A DNA stretch of 64,000 nucleotides, taken from Myxococcota bacterium (GTDB lineage: Bacteria; Myxococcota; XYA12-FULL-58-9; JALHOP01). Below the pieces are notes generated by a model, which worked only from the letters and a program-made list of their open reading frames with translations, was not told the DNA's origin and searched no databases. Below are positions 43,600-52,486 of the stretch, one piece after another. The stretch's first letter is position 1. Every line of letters starts with the position of its first letter. The stretch spans positions 124,001 through 188,000 of the forward strand of contig JALHOP010000006.1 of the NCBI GenBank assembly GCA_022842935.1, given 5' to 3'. Made by a program: the position numbers and the translations under genes.

Positions 43600-43941
43600 G
43601 ACCACGACCTACCCCTCAGGTCTTGCCTATCGCCGCGACTACGGCAATCGCGAGCACGCCGAGTACGGGCATATGTTCTTCCCCACTTCGACGGCGACCT
43701 TGCGCAGCTGGTCTTCCCTGGCTGGAGCAACATCACGCGCCCGGTGAGCCGCGATTTCTCGGGCACTTGGACCCGCAAGCTCTACACGCGCTCGAGCGCG
43801 ACGCTCTTCGACTGGGCCATCGACTACGACAACGAGGGCTCGGTGGAAGCGACCGAGCGCGACTGCAACGGTAACATTCTGGCCGTGCCCGTGAGCCGCC
43901 AGGCATCGGGCCCCTTGGCATTGTCTTGCGCCATGCATTGA
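43600..43941 (+). pseudogene. Possible frameshifted gene remnant
   Basis: Between the radical SAM gene and the rhodanese gene, two adjacent frames look coding. One reads GLAYRRDYGNREHAEYGHMF (about 43615-43680); the other continues FDGDLAQLVFPGWSNITRPV and SGTWTRKLYTRSSATLFDWA to a stop at 43939-43941. Joining them needs one frame change near 43680. No start codon, ribosome-binding site or family is recognised. The rest of 43453-43600 holds nothing I can identify. Confidence 0.35.
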
Positions 43942-43978
43942 ATTACAGCGGCAAAGACGTCTGCAAGGAGACCTCGAG

Positions 43979-44347
43979 ATGACACATGTGCTCATCGCCG
44001 CCGCCGTACGAAGCCCCGAAGGCATCCCTGAGGTCACCCCGCAGCAGGTGCAGAGCATGGCCGAGGGCGCGCGCATCGTCGATGTTCGCGAGGTCAACGA
44101 GTTCACCGGAGAGCTCGGGCACATTCCTGGTGCCGAGTTGGTTCCACTCGGCACCATCGAGCACGCCGCCAACGAATGGGACAAGCTCGCCCCCCTCGTC
44201 ATGGTGTGCCGCTCAGGCGGACGCTCGGGACGTGCGACTCAGACGCTGAAGCGTATGGGCTTCACCGAGGTGGTCAACATGACCGGCGGGATGCTCGCCT
44301 ACAACGCGGCGGGCCTCGAGGTCGAGGGCAAGAACGGCGGCAAGTAG
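43979..44347 (+). CDS. Single-domain rhodanese
   Basis: Cytoplasmic sulfurtransferase of 122 residues. The rhodanese fold is clear: VTPQQVQSMAEGARIVDVRE, FTGELGHIPGAELVPLG, and the active-site loop MVCRSGGRSGRA with the persulphide-carrying Cys, followed by NMTGGMLAYNAAG. The RSGGRS loop is that of GlpE/PspE-type rhodaneses. AGGAG lies about 8 nt before the ATG. Natural sulphur acceptor unknown. Ends against the convergent membrane protein gene. Confidence 0.93.
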   Translation: MTHVLIAAAVRSPEGIPEVTPQQVQSMAEGARIVDVREVNEFTGELGHIPGAELVPLGTIEHAANEWDKLAPLVMVCRSGGRSGRATQTLKRMGFTEVVNMTGGMLAYNAAGLEVEGKNGGK

Positions 44348-44348
44348 G

Positions 44349-44711
44349 TCACGACGGCGGGTGCTTCACGTCGATGGCACTGAGCGCGACGATGAGTAGC
44401 GCGACGCCAAGCATCGCGATGGCGAGGGCCACATAGGCGAGCCGCGACCGCTGGACGCCTGTACGCTGCTTGCCGCTGAACGTGAGCAGCAAGGCAATGA
44501 AGGTCGCCGCGGCAAAGACCCCCGGTACGCTTGGCTGGGCAAAGATGGCGAGCATGGGCGCGCCCTCTGGCGGTAGCAAGCGCGCGACCGCGCGGTACGC
44601 CACGAACGGGTAGACCCCGAGGGCGAGGCAAAGCAGGGCTGCGACGAGGGACGCGATCCACGCCGACGTCGACAGCTCGGGAAGCGAATTGGTCGTTGAT
44701 GTCGCGGACAT
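44349..44711 (-). CDS. Small three-helix membrane protein
   Basis: The product is 120 residues with three predicted membrane segments (AWIASLVAALLCLALGVYPFV; VPGVFAAATFIALLLTF; LAYVALAIAMLGVALLIVAL). The N-terminus is Ser/Thr-rich and outside the membrane. No family recognised. It stands alone: the next minus-strand gene upstream (start 46125) ends 106 bp before its start. Confidence 0.65.
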   Translation of the reverse strand: MSATSTTNSLPELSTSAWIASLVAALLCLALGVYPFVAYRAVARLLPPEGAPMLAIFAQPSVPGVFAAATFIALLLTFSGKQRTGVQRSRLAYVALAIAMLGVALLIVALSAIDVKHPPS

Positions 44712-44817
44712 GGACCAGCACCATGCATCTTCGCCGCGACGAAAACCACACCCCGAGGCTGCGCCTGGCGACGAACGCAGTTCGTAGCGCCTTCATCGAC
44801 GAGCGTGTCCCTCCGGC

Positions 44818-46125
44818 TCATCCCACGTCGCGCACCATGGCTACGGGGGCAAGCGCGTTGAGCATCTCGGCGATGCGCTGCGTGCCAAACTTGGGCATGC
44901 GCGTGAAACCGTGCCAGGCGGCCGCGGCGAAGGTCCCGTCCGCGAGCAGCTCATGGAACCATTCGCCCGCGTAGCGTGGGTCGCGCTGCTTCATGCCAGC
45001 GCCATTTTCGATTGCCCAGCGTCTGTTATAGCGTTCATGGACGCCGACGGGCCAGGACAGTATCAGCGGAATCCCGAGAGCGCCGTAGAACGTCATCTCG
45101 CTGGGTTTGGTCCACAAAAAATCCGTGCTGGCGAGCGTGGCGTTGAAGCGCGCGTAATACGACTCGAAGTTGGACTCGAGCAAAATGTCGACGCTGTTGC
45201 CCACGAGGTCGCCCATACCGAAGTCGTGCAACCAACCCGCGAACATGTCGGCGACATGCTGACGCAAACCTGCAACGAGCGTTAGCCGCAAGCGTCCTGA
45301 AGACAGAGCGCCTCGCAGCGAGGGCAAGAAATGCTTGGCGACGTCCGATTGCGCCCCAGCGCCACCGACCGCAAAGGTTAGATGTGGCGCATCCCTGCGG
45401 TCCTCAGGCAGCGGGCCCAAGAAGTGCTCAATCTCTCGCGCGGCGTCGCGTCTGAAGATCCCATCAGGGTCGAGCCGCACGAGGCGTGCCGCGAGGTTCT
45501 GCTTGGCGTGCGCAAGTGACGGTCCGCCAATCAACGACTCTGCGATGGGAAACCCCGTGACGTGAATGTTGTCGCCATTGACGCCGTAAGCCTCGAGCCG
45601 GCGCTTCGCGCGCTGGGTCGGGGCGAGATACTGAATGCGTGAGCGCTTGGGCTCGATAGGCGCCCAGACCCGGTTGATGTCAGCATCTGTCACCACGCAA
45701 TACACGTTCGGCAGGCCAGCCCTGTCCGCGATGATGGCCGGGGCATAAAACGTGGTTACGAGTGGAGACTTGGTGTCGCGCAGATAGCGAATCAAGCCGG
45801 CGCCGAGGCCCCGCTGAATCGCACGGTCGAGCATCTTGACCCCAACGTGTGGCGCGGAGAGGTCACGAATTGGGTGCAAATGCGGGATCGATGTCAGCGA
45901 GTCGAGGATGCCGCGAAAGGGTCCGCCGACGATGGGCACCTGCGACATACGTGACGTCATCTCGTAGAACCGCCGGCTGCGTGCCCAGGCCTTTTGATCG
46001 TCTTCATCTGCGAGCGGCGGCTTGTCGATCTGCAGTGACTGGACTCCGAGCGCGTCCGCCACCGCTTTAGCGGCACGGAGATGGCCGTAGCCCATGTCGA
46101 TGGTAACGACGATCGGCGCGCTCAT
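44818..46125 (-). CDS. GT-B glycosyltransferase, MGDG-synthase/MurG-like
   Basis: The product is 435 residues from ATG 46125 (MSAPIVVTIDMGYGHLRAAKAV). The GYGHLRAA start is the glycine-rich acceptor loop of the MGDG synthase/MurG group, which typically reads GxGHxxAA. Later, FAVGGAGAQSDVAKHFL is the donor-lobe loop and FLWTKPSEMTFYGALGIPLILSWPVGVHE matches the nucleotide-sugar region (typical TKPxxMxxxEAxxxxxPxIL). Predicted to transfer a hexose to a membrane lipid. Last gene of the run beginning with the GT21-like gene at 47931. Confidence 0.82.
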   Translation of the reverse strand: MSAPIVVTIDMGYGHLRAAKAVADALGVQSLQIDKPPLADEDDQKAWARSRRFYEMTSRMSQVPIVGGPFRGILDSLTSIPHLHPIRDLSAPHVGVKMLDRAIQRGLGAGLIRYLRDTKSPLVTTFYAPAIIADRAGLPNVYCVVTDADINRVWAPIEPKRSRIQYLAPTQRAKRRLEAYGVNGDNIHVTGFPIAESLIGGPSLAHAKQNLAARLVRLDPDGIFRRDAAREIEHFLGPLPEDRRDAPHLTFAVGGAGAQSDVAKHFLPSLRGALSSGRLRLTLVAGLRQHVADMFAGWLHDFGMGDLVGNSVDILLESNFESYYARFNATLASTDFLWTKPSEMTFYGALGIPLILSWPVGVHERYNRRWAIENGAGMKQRDPRYAGEWFHELLADGTFAAAAWHGFTRMPKFGTQRIAEMLNALAPVAMVRDVG

Positions 46126-46177
46126 GTGGCCACGAAGCCAGCCGCTCGGTTGTGGGCAGCACAAGCAAGCACTGGGG

Positions 46178-46756
46178 TTAGCCGAGCATGAGGCGAACGA
46201 CGAGGCCAGCGGCACTGCCCAGCACGGCCCCGGCCGCGACGTCGAGGGGGTAGTGCGCCCCCAAGTACACACGCGACAAACCGATGCCAGTGGCGAGCGC
46301 CATGCCGGCGGGGCCCAGCCACGCCCCTTCTCCGGTGAGCGCGACCGCTACAGCGAACGCCGCCGTCGTATGTCCAGAGGGGAACGAGAACCGGTCGGGG
46401 TGCTCCGTGAGCGCCGAGAATCCGAGCACCCGCGGGTCGGGCCGTGGTCGTGAGGCGGTGCGTTTGATGATTTGCGACGCGCCGGTGGCGAGTAGCGCCG
46501 CACCTCCGAGCAACAAGGCTGGTCGCCGAGCAGAGCCCCCGCAGGCCGCTAGAACGAGACCCATCGCCCACCAGCTCGAGGCGTTGCCGACGTTGGTAAA
46601 GGCGCGCATGACCTTGGTGACCCACGGCACCTCCCACTTGCGCACCCGCACCAAGATGGCCTCGTCGTAGGCGTGTAGCCGCTTCCAGTAGGACGGCGGT
46701 GCCGCCACGGTCTCGACGACCACCTCTTCGGGAAGCACACTGGGTTCGCGGGTCAT
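46178..46756 (-). CDS. PAP2-family phosphatase
   Basis: The product is 192 residues. The phosphatase signature is complete: KRTASRPRP (motif 1), SFPSGHTTAAFA (motif 2, with His) and SRVYLGAHYPLDV (motif 3, nucleophile His). Four or so membrane helices surround the site, as in phosphatidic acid, undecaprenyl-PP or sphingolipid phosphatases. Its ATG overlaps the TGA of the GT21-like gene (ATGA). With its neighbours it may remove phosphate from a lipid intermediate before or after glycosylation. Confidence 0.92.
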   Translation of the reverse strand: MTREPSVLPEEVVVETVAAPPSYWKRLHAYDEAILVRVRKWEVPWVTKVMRAFTNVGNASSWWAMGLVLAACGGSARRPALLLGGAALLATGASQIIKRTASRPRPDPRVLGFSALTEHPDRFSFPSGHTTAAFAVAVALTGEGAWLGPAGMALATGIGLSRVYLGAHYPLDVAAGAVLGSAAGLVVRLMLG

Positions 46757-47931
46757 CAAGCCACCTGTTCCGCTAGGGCGGTCAACACACTGCCGGCGCC
46801 GATGCGCATGCGGTTTCCACGCCAAAGTATCGTACGCTTGACCGCTGCTGTGCACCATACGGCCATCACCAGGAAGTCTTTGACGGGAACCAGCGCCAGA
46901 TACTTCAAGGGCATCCGCTGTCGGCGCAGACGCACGAAGAGACTCGCGTCGGAGCCCAGCTTTAGCAAGATGCCAACGCCCAGGGCGATGGCAAGCTGTC
47001 CAGCGTAAGGTAGCGTCCGACCGCAGACGGCAAGAGCAAGCGCGGCGATGAACAGCCATGGCAGAGGGTTCGTGAAGCTTTCGGCGAGAAAGACCCCAGG
47101 TGCAATGCGCCTGCGCATCTGTGCCCAGCGAACGTGACGATTCAAGAACTCGCCAAGGCTCCGCTCGCACGTGACGGTGGGGAGCGCCTGGACCGATAAG
47201 GCGACACGGTGACCCGCGCGATGGAAGCGCTCGCCCAAGATGTAGTCTTCGGCGAGTACGTCTTTGACGGCCCGAAAGCCACCGAGCTCGTCGAGCACGC
47301 TCTGCCGCATCAGCATCGATTTCCCGATGACACACGGCCGCCCCGCGATGCCATCCGTCGCACAGACCGCGGACACGACGAACGACGCGAGGTGCAGGTT
47401 TTCCAGCACTGCTCCTAGCGATCGCTCATGCGTGCCCACGAGAACGCTGTGGACCAACCCGACGCGCGCATCCGCGAGCTCTGCCGCGAGTGCGCGCACG
47501 TAGTCGGGACCGGCCCGCACGTTCGAATCTGAGATGAGAATATAGTCATGACTCGCGAAGCGCGACATATGCGCGAGGTTCACGACCTTCGGATTGGCGC
47601 CGAGAGGCGAAGCACCCGAGACCACGAGGATACGTACTGTTGGATTCTCGTCGCGTACGCGCCGCGCGACCGCTAGCGCCGGGTCATTGTCATCGGCGGC
47701 GCCGAAGATGACCTCGAAGCAAGGGTAGTCTTGCCGCGCTAGCGACGTCAGGTTCTCGTAGAGCTCGTCGTCGACGCCCTTGAGTGGCTTCAAGATGCTG
47801 ATGGGAGGCGATTCAACGCCGGCAGCAGCGCGTCGTGAAAGAACCTTATGCGTGACGATGGACAACAGGAGCGTCGTGGCCAGAGCCGCCGCTGCTACAG
47901 CCGCGAGGATGAGCACCAGAAGCTCTTCCAT
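46756..47931 (-). CDS. GT21 ceramide-glucosyltransferase-like / HpnI-like glycosyltransferase
   Basis: The product is 391 residues. An N-terminal membrane helix ([22 protein letters not shown]) precedes a GT2/GT21 catalytic domain. The D1, D2, D3, (Q/R)xxRW signature of ceramide glucosyltransferases is present: AADDND (Asp80-83), SDSNVR (Asp135), LAEDYILG (Asp229) and RHVRW (265-269), with [11 protein letters not shown] at the start. C-terminal membrane helices follow. The hopanoid enzyme HpnI shares these motifs, so the acceptor (ceramide or hopanoid) is undecided. ATG chosen at 47931; 47961 is an in-frame alternative. Confidence 0.88.
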   Translation of the reverse strand: MEELLVLILAAVAAAALATTLLLSIVTHKVLSRRAAAGVESPPISILKPLKGVDDELYENLTSLARQDYPCFEVIFGAADDNDPALAVARRVRDENPTVRILVVSGASPLGANPKVVNLAHMSRFASHDYILISDSNVRAGPDYVRALAAELADARVGLVHSVLVGTHERSLGAVLENLHLASFVVSAVCATDGIAGRPCVIGKSMLMRQSVLDELGGFRAVKDVLAEDYILGERFHRAGHRVALSVQALPTVTCERSLGEFLNRHVRWAQMRRRIAPGVFLAESFTNPLPWLFIAALALAVCGRTLPYAGQLAIALGVGILLKLGSDASLFVRLRRQRMPLKYLALVPVKDFLVMAVWCTAAVKRTILWRGNRMRIGAGSVLTALAEQVA

Positions 47932-47995
47932 GGCGGACACCGTCGTCGACCCGTGTGACACGGATGGTCAGCGCGCGTGACAATTCGTGGAAGAT

Positions 47996-48472
47996 TCAGC
48001 GACGGAGCTTACCGAGCTCTTCCGGTCCCCACAGGTGCACGAGCATGAAACGTCCGACGCGCGGCTTTCCGGTAAGGTGCGCGACGCCCGCCTTCTCGAG
48101 CATGTAAACGTGAGCGCCGCGCGCGCTACCGTTGCAGCACCAGGCAATGAGCTGGGTCAGCCAGGGCTCGTGGCCAACCACCGCGACCGAATCGCCCTTC
48201 AGTTGCCGCAAGAGCTTGTCGCGCGGTGCGCGGGTCAGCTCTTCGGTGACTTGCGGGTCCCTCGTGCAGAGGGAGCGCAAGACCTCCGTGGTCTGCAGGG
48301 CCCGCTTCCATGGACTCGTATAAATGTTGTCGAAGTGGATGCCGAGCGTCTCGAGGCCCTTGCGTACCCGTGTGAGCTCGCGCCGACCGGCAGGCGTCAG
48401 GGCTCGCGCGGGGTCGTGCCGCAGTTCACCTTTCGGAACCGCGATGCCATGACGAATGACGAAGAGGTCCAC
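47996..48472 (-). CDS. sixA: SixA-type phosphohistidine phosphatase
   Basis: The product is 158 residues of the histidine-phosphatase (phosphoglycerate mutase) superfamily. The RHG motif (FVIRHGIA) and the distal VGHEPWL carry the catalytic His residues, and YTSPWKRALQTTEVL supplies the phosphate pocket Arg. Small size and the absence of an inserted domain fit SixA, which in E. coli dephosphorylates PtsN/NPr-type or HPt histidines. It begins 12 bp after the KefC-like gene and ends 64 bp before the GT21-like gene, all on the same strand. Confidence 0.9.
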   Translation of the reverse strand: MDLFVIRHGIAVPKGELRHDPARALTPAGRRELTRVRKGLETLGIHFDNIYTSPWKRALQTTEVLRSLCTRDPQVTEELTRAPRDKLLRQLKGDSVAVVGHEPWLTQLIAWCCNGSARGAHVYMLEKAGVAHLTGKPRVGRFMLVHLWGPEELGKLRR

Positions 48473-48484
48473 GCGAGGGAGATA

Positions 48485-50254
48485 TCAGATCGCTTCGCGC
48501 TCGTCTTGCTTGAGGATCTCCTCGAGGTCTTGGGCGTAGGACTTCGCCGAAGCGATGAGGGCCTTGGTGTCGTGACGCAGCGGGTACGCCTTGCGTACCT
48601 GCGCTTCGTCGTATTCCGCGAATGTATTGGCGGTGCGGCGCGCCGCGAGGCTGGTGAAGCCCAGCTCCTCGAGCGTGAGCCGGCTCATCTCGACGCTCCC
48701 GAAGAAGTTTTCGCGCACGACTTGCGTCACGCCTTCTCCGAGGAGCGCGTAAGCATGCTGGCGGTTTCGCGCGCGCGCCACGATGTGCAGGTTAGGGAAA
48801 TTCTCCTGCACGATCTTCAGCGTGCGCATCGACGCCTCGAAGTCGTCGATCGCGAGCACGAAGACCTCGGCCTTGTCTGCCTTGGCGGACCTGAGCAGGT
48901 CGAGCCGCGAGGCGTCCCCGTAGTACACGCGATTGCCAAAATTGCGTACGAAGTCGACGTGCTGCGCGCTGGCGTCGAGCGCCGTGAAGGGAATGCCGCG
49001 TGACAACAAGATGCGCCCGACGATCTGACCGACGCGACCGAAGCCGGCAATGATGACCCGGCTGTGGTCGTCGGGCATTGCGTCGTATTCGCGCTTCTCG
49101 GTGCCATCGCCGAGCCGCTTGAAGACAGCGTCGCGGATGACGAAGAGGATTGGGGTAGCGATGAGCGACAAGGTCACCACTACGACCAGCAACTCGCCGA
49201 GGTGCGAGCCGAGCACCCCGGCCTTCATGGCGTCGGCGAAAATGACGAAGGCAAACTCGCCCCCCTGCGAGGCAGCGATCGCAAGGCTCGCGGCGTTGCG
49301 GCTACCGAGCTTGGTGAAGCGTCCGATACCGAAGAGGACGCCCGCCTTGAGCACGAGCAGCCCGAGCGTCAGGCCGACGACGACGAGAGGTTCGCTGGCA
49401 AGTAGCTTAAGGTTCGCCGACATGCCGACCGCGACGAAGAACAAACCGAGGAGCAGCCCCTTGAAGGGTTCGATGTCTGCTTCGAGCTCGTGTCGATATT
49501 CGGAGTCGGCGAGCAGCACGCCCGCGAGGAAAGCGCCGAGCGGCATCGACAGCCCAACGGCGTGCACGGCGCTCGCGGTGCCAATGACCACGAGTAGCGC
49601 CGAGGCTGTCGACAGGTCTTGGCTGCGGATCGTCGCGACCAAACGAAACGCGGGTCGCAGCAGGAAGCGCCCCACGATGACGAGCACCGCAAGCACGCCG
49701 GTGACCACGGCGACACGCAAGAGCGGATGTTGCGCCCCTTCGGTCGCCGCGGGGTTGCCGAGCAGCGGGATGAGCGCTAACGCCGGAATCGCCGCGATGT
49801 CCTGGAAGAGAAGGATGCCGAAGGCGCTGCGGCCGTGGGGTGACGCGAGCTCGTTCTTCTCGCCGAGGATCTGCGTCGCGACCGCGGTCGACGACATGGC
49901 GAGCGCGACCCCGATGGCGATGCCCGCTTGCCACGTCGTGCCGAACACCATCGCCGCTGCGCACACCACCGCGGTCGTGAGCCCAACTTGCAAGCTGCCG
50001 ATGCCAAAGACGTGGGCGCGCATTTTCCACAGACGGGCGGGCTGTAGCTCGAGCCCGATGAGGAAGAGCATGAGCACGACGCCAAGCTCGGCGATGTGAA
50101 GAGTGCCTTCGACGTCTCCAACGAGAGCGAACCCAGAAGGCCCGATGGCCGCGCCGGCGGCGAGGTAGCCAAGCACCGAACCCAGACCCAGACGCTGGAA
50201 GATGACCACCGCGATGACAGCAGCAGCCAGGAAGATAAGGGTGGTGACGAGCAT
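48485..50254 (-). CDS. KefC-like K+/H+ antiporter with RCK_N domain
   Basis: The product is 589 residues from ATG 50254, overlapping the TGA of the MATE gene by ATGA. The membrane domain (~1-385) shows LGYLAAGAAIGPSGFALV, LFQDIAAIPALALIPLL, LGAFLAGVLLADSEYRHELE and LFFVAVGMSANL, as in KefB/KefC. An RCK_N Rossmann domain follows (VIIAGFGRVGQIVGRILLS, YYGDASRLDLL). In E. coli glutathione and its adducts gate KefB/C through this domain, protecting against electrophiles; whether this protein responds likewise is not visible. The acidic C-terminal tail is short. Confidence 0.92.
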   Translation of the reverse strand: MLVTTLIFLAAAVIAVVIFQRLGLGSVLGYLAAGAAIGPSGFALVGDVEGTLHIAELGVVLMLFLIGLELQPARLWKMRAHVFGIGSLQVGLTTAVVCAAAMVFGTTWQAGIAIGVALAMSSTAVATQILGEKNELASPHGRSAFGILLFQDIAAIPALALIPLLGNPAATEGAQHPLLRVAVVTGVLAVLVIVGRFLLRPAFRLVATIRSQDLSTASALLVVIGTASAVHAVGLSMPLGAFLAGVLLADSEYRHELEADIEPFKGLLLGLFFVAVGMSANLKLLASEPLVVVGLTLGLLVLKAGVLFGIGRFTKLGSRNAASLAIAASQGGEFAFVIFADAMKAGVLGSHLGELLVVVVTLSLIATPILFVIRDAVFKRLGDGTEKREYDAMPDDHSRVIIAGFGRVGQIVGRILLSRGIPFTALDASAQHVDFVRNFGNRVYYGDASRLDLLRSAKADKAEVFVLAIDDFEASMRTLKIVQENFPNLHIVARARNRQHAYALLGEGVTQVVRENFFGSVEMSRLTLEELGFTSLAARRTANTFAEYDEAQVRKAYPLRHDTKALIASAKSYAQDLEEILKQDEREAI

Positions 50255-51618
50255 CAGATGTTTCCGGTGAGGGCAATACGTCGCCAGACGCCGGAACGAA
50301 ACCTGAACACGAGGACGACGGCAAGCAGCATGATGTAGGCGGTCACCCAAAGCATGACCGCGACGTTTCCGTGTCCGAAATAGCGAACGCTTATGTAGGA
50401 CCCTGGCGCGAAGACGAACCAAGCGAGCGCGGCCCGCGCCCACATCGTGAACGTCGTATCGCCCGCAGCGCGCAGTCCCTCTGCATAAGCCATCGAGGTT
50501 GCATCGAAGATGGCCCATAGAGGCGACAGCCGCAGCATGGTGATGCCCGTCGCCATCAAGAGGGCCGCGTTCGGGTCGTCGTCACTCACGAAGAGCCCCA
50601 TGAGCGTGCCGGGAATGAAAAGGTAGGCCAGGGCACACAGCGACATCCACGCGATGTTGCTGAAGGCCGCCATACGAAGCGTCCGCGGCACGTCGTCTTT
50701 GGCGCCGGCGCCAATGGCTTGCCCAATCAGGACCGCGCCAGCGCTGGACAGGGCGAACGCAGGCATGAATGCGACGCTGTTCAAGTTCATGACCGACATG
50801 AAAGCGGCAAGTGCGCTCGTGCCCAGACCGGTGAGCACCACGTTGAGGAAAAAGCTGAACGCTGCGAAGTCGAGAAACCAATTCAGACCCGATGGCACTC
50901 CGAAGCGCAGCATCTCCCATAGCTCGCTCCGTTTGAGCGGTGTCTTCGCGAGGCTACGCCCTTCCCGCACGAAGTAAATGAAGAAGGCACCGAAGCCGAT
51001 CATGGTCGAGATCGAGCTGGTCCACGCTGCCCCCGCGACGCCGAGCGCCGGGAAGCCGAGGTTGCCGCGGATGAAGAGGAGGTTGCCGACCACGTCGACG
51101 ACCATGACCGCGACCGCGACCACCATGGGCAGGCGTGTATTTCCAAGCCCCGAGTAGTAGTTGCTCAAGGCCTCGAGGCCGATCGCGGCACCACCCGCGA
51201 TGAGCCGAATGCGAAGGTACGTCTCGAGGTGAACGCGCACGTCCGCCGCGTACTCGAAAGGCAGGAGCAGCTCGTGAATGCACAGCGCAGCGACGAGGCA
51301 CACCACCTGCGTCGCCACCGCGACGGCGAGTCCATACCAGGCAAAGCGCCGGGCGCCCGCGAGATCACCTTTGCCGAATAGCTGCGACGCGAAGCTCGAG
51401 ACGATGAAGACGATGCCGAACGGGAAGATGAAGATGTTGAACGAGTTGAACGAACCCGTCGTCGTCGCGGCAAGCGCGGCTTCGCCGAGGTAGCCGACCA
51501 TGAACGCATCGAAAATGCCCGCCACGACCTGGGTCGAGCGGGAGATAATCACCGGCCACGCCAAGGCGAAGAGGCCGGCGAACGTGGGCCGTGAGTAAGT
51601 GGTGGCTGCGGAGGACAT
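50254..51618 (-). CDS. MATE-family efflux transporter
   Basis: The product is 454 residues with about 12 predicted helices in two similar halves. Family features are WPVIISRSTQVVAGIFDAFMV near the start, SFNSFNIFIFPFGIVF, and the second-half counterpart SAGAVLIGQAIGAGAKDDV. MATE proteins export cationic drugs or other organic compounds in exchange for Na+ or H+. It heads a minus-strand run with the KefC-like antiporter, joined by a 4-nt overlap. The substrate is unknown. Confidence 0.9.
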   Translation of the reverse strand: MSSAATTYSRPTFAGLFALAWPVIISRSTQVVAGIFDAFMVGYLGEAALAATTTGSFNSFNIFIFPFGIVFIVSSFASQLFGKGDLAGARRFAWYGLAVAVATQVVCLVAALCIHELLLPFEYAADVRVHLETYLRIRLIAGGAAIGLEALSNYYSGLGNTRLPMVVAVAVMVVDVVGNLLFIRGNLGFPALGVAGAAWTSSISTMIGFGAFFIYFVREGRSLAKTPLKRSELWEMLRFGVPSGLNWFLDFAAFSFFLNVVLTGLGTSALAAFMSVMNLNSVAFMPAFALSSAGAVLIGQAIGAGAKDDVPRTLRMAAFSNIAWMSLCALAYLFIPGTLMGLFVSDDDPNAALLMATGITMLRLSPLWAIFDATSMAYAEGLRAAGDTTFTMWARAALAWFVFAPGSYISVRYFGHGNVAVMLWVTAYIMLLAVVLVFRFRSGVWRRIALTGNI

Positions 51619-51760
51619 CGTGACGGGTCTTCGGGCGATCGGCAGATCCCACGCCGGTCATGCCCCGGTCAATTCGAGAGCGGTATGGGGCGCCCGGGCG
51701 CCTTTGGGCGACCGCGACGCGGCGTTGCTCTCGGGTGCGCGTGACGCTAAATGTACAGGC

Positions 51761-52285
51761 GTGAACAAGATCTACGCTATCGCGGTTGTGTGCGCGCTCG
51801 TCGGTTGTGGCGGCGACGACGTTCCAGACGGTGCCGTCCTGTGTGAAGGTGATGAGTGCATCTGCAGAGGCGGCACCAACTGCAGCGTTCCCTGCGCAAA
51901 CGACGACGCCTGCATCTCGACATGTGAGGACTTCGCTGGCTTTTGCAGTCTCACCTGCGACGACGCCTGCGACCTTACCTGCAACAACGGTCCTACCTGC
52001 AATATGAGCTGCGGCGGCGACTGCCTGCTTTCCTGTCGCGAGACTCAGCTGTGTAACGCCGACTGCGGCGAGAACTGCGTCTACAACTGCGCAAACGCCG
52101 CGACCTGCGCCGTCGTCGTGGGCGCGAACAGCTCGGTTCGTTGTGAAGATGGCTCCACCTGCAATGTCACGTGCACGGGCGTCTGCCGGGTCCGCTGCCA
52201 GGACGTGGGGACCTGCAGCGTGTTGTGCCCAAGCAGCTTGGACCGTGAGATCTGTGACGACGGGTTCGCCTGCGGCAACTGCTGA
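51761..52285 (+). CDS. Cys-ladder lipoprotein with 18-residue repeats
   Basis: The product is 174 residues from GTG 51761, the codon just before NKIYAIAVVCALVGC, a lipoprotein signal peptide. The mature part has 31 Cys including the lipidated one. From CSLTCDDACDLTCNNGPT on, five consecutive units of 18 residues follow a C-x3-C-x3-C-x3-C-x5 spacing; the fourth unit (CAVVVGANSSVRCEDGST) lacks the second and third Cys. Equal spacing suggests a disulphide-stacked beta solenoid on the cell surface, by inference. The open frame to 51599 upstream is non-coding. Function unknown. Confidence 0.8.
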   Translation: MNKIYAIAVVCALVGCGGDDVPDGAVLCEGDECICRGGTNCSVPCANDDACISTCEDFAGFCSLTCDDACDLTCNNGPTCNMSCGGDCLLSCRETQLCNADCGENCVYNCANAATCAVVVGANSSVRCEDGSTCNVTCTGVCRVRCQDVGTCSVLCPSSLDREICDDGFACGNC

Positions 52286-52304
52286 CATGGGTCGTGTTCG
52301 GCCT

Positions 52305-52445
52305 CTAGGCCACGAATAGCTTCATCAGTATGCGAACCAAGAAGCCCCGGCGTCCGCTCAGCGCGTCGCTCAACGTGAGCAACCTGACCTCGTCCTCTGA
52401 GGTCTGACCGTATCCGCCTAGCAGCGCGAAAACATTGGTGTTCAT
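52305..52445 (-). CDS. Small ORF of 46 residues
   Basis: A complete frame from ATG 52445 to TAG, with AGAGGA about 9 nt upstream. The product begins NTNVFALLGGYGQTSEDEVR and ends FLVRILMKLFVA, giving a polar N-terminal half and an amphipathic, hydrophobic C-terminus. No family recognised. It lies in the gap between the Cys-ladder lipoprotein gene (convergent, 19 bp) and ppk (divergent). A stem-loop and a palindrome precede it. Could be a regulatory peptide or small membrane-associated protein; spurious translation is also possible. Confidence 0.45.
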   Translation of the reverse strand: MNTNVFALLGGYGQTSEDEVRLLTLSDALSGRRGFLVRILMKLFVA

Positions 52446-52462
52446 GACGTTCTGTCCTCTCG

Positions 52463-52481
52463 AGGCGCGTCCCTCGCGCCT
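52463..52481. promoter_or_regulatory. Seven-bp stem-loop upstream of the 46-residue ORF
   Basis: AGGCGCG and CGCGCCT enclose a TCCCT loop, 18 nt upstream of the small ORF start and just before its AGAGGA. It would lie in that ORF's leader. Read on the plus strand, T residues follow (CCTTTGAC), so a terminator for transcription arriving from the lipoprotein gene is the other reading. Confidence 0.4.
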
Positions 52482-52486
52482 TTGAC

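Noticed and set aside
49050-50099. 349-codon plus-strand ORF opposite the KefC-like gene
   Set aside because: Ser/Thr/Pro-rich antisense of a membrane protein, a known artefact in GC-rich genomes.
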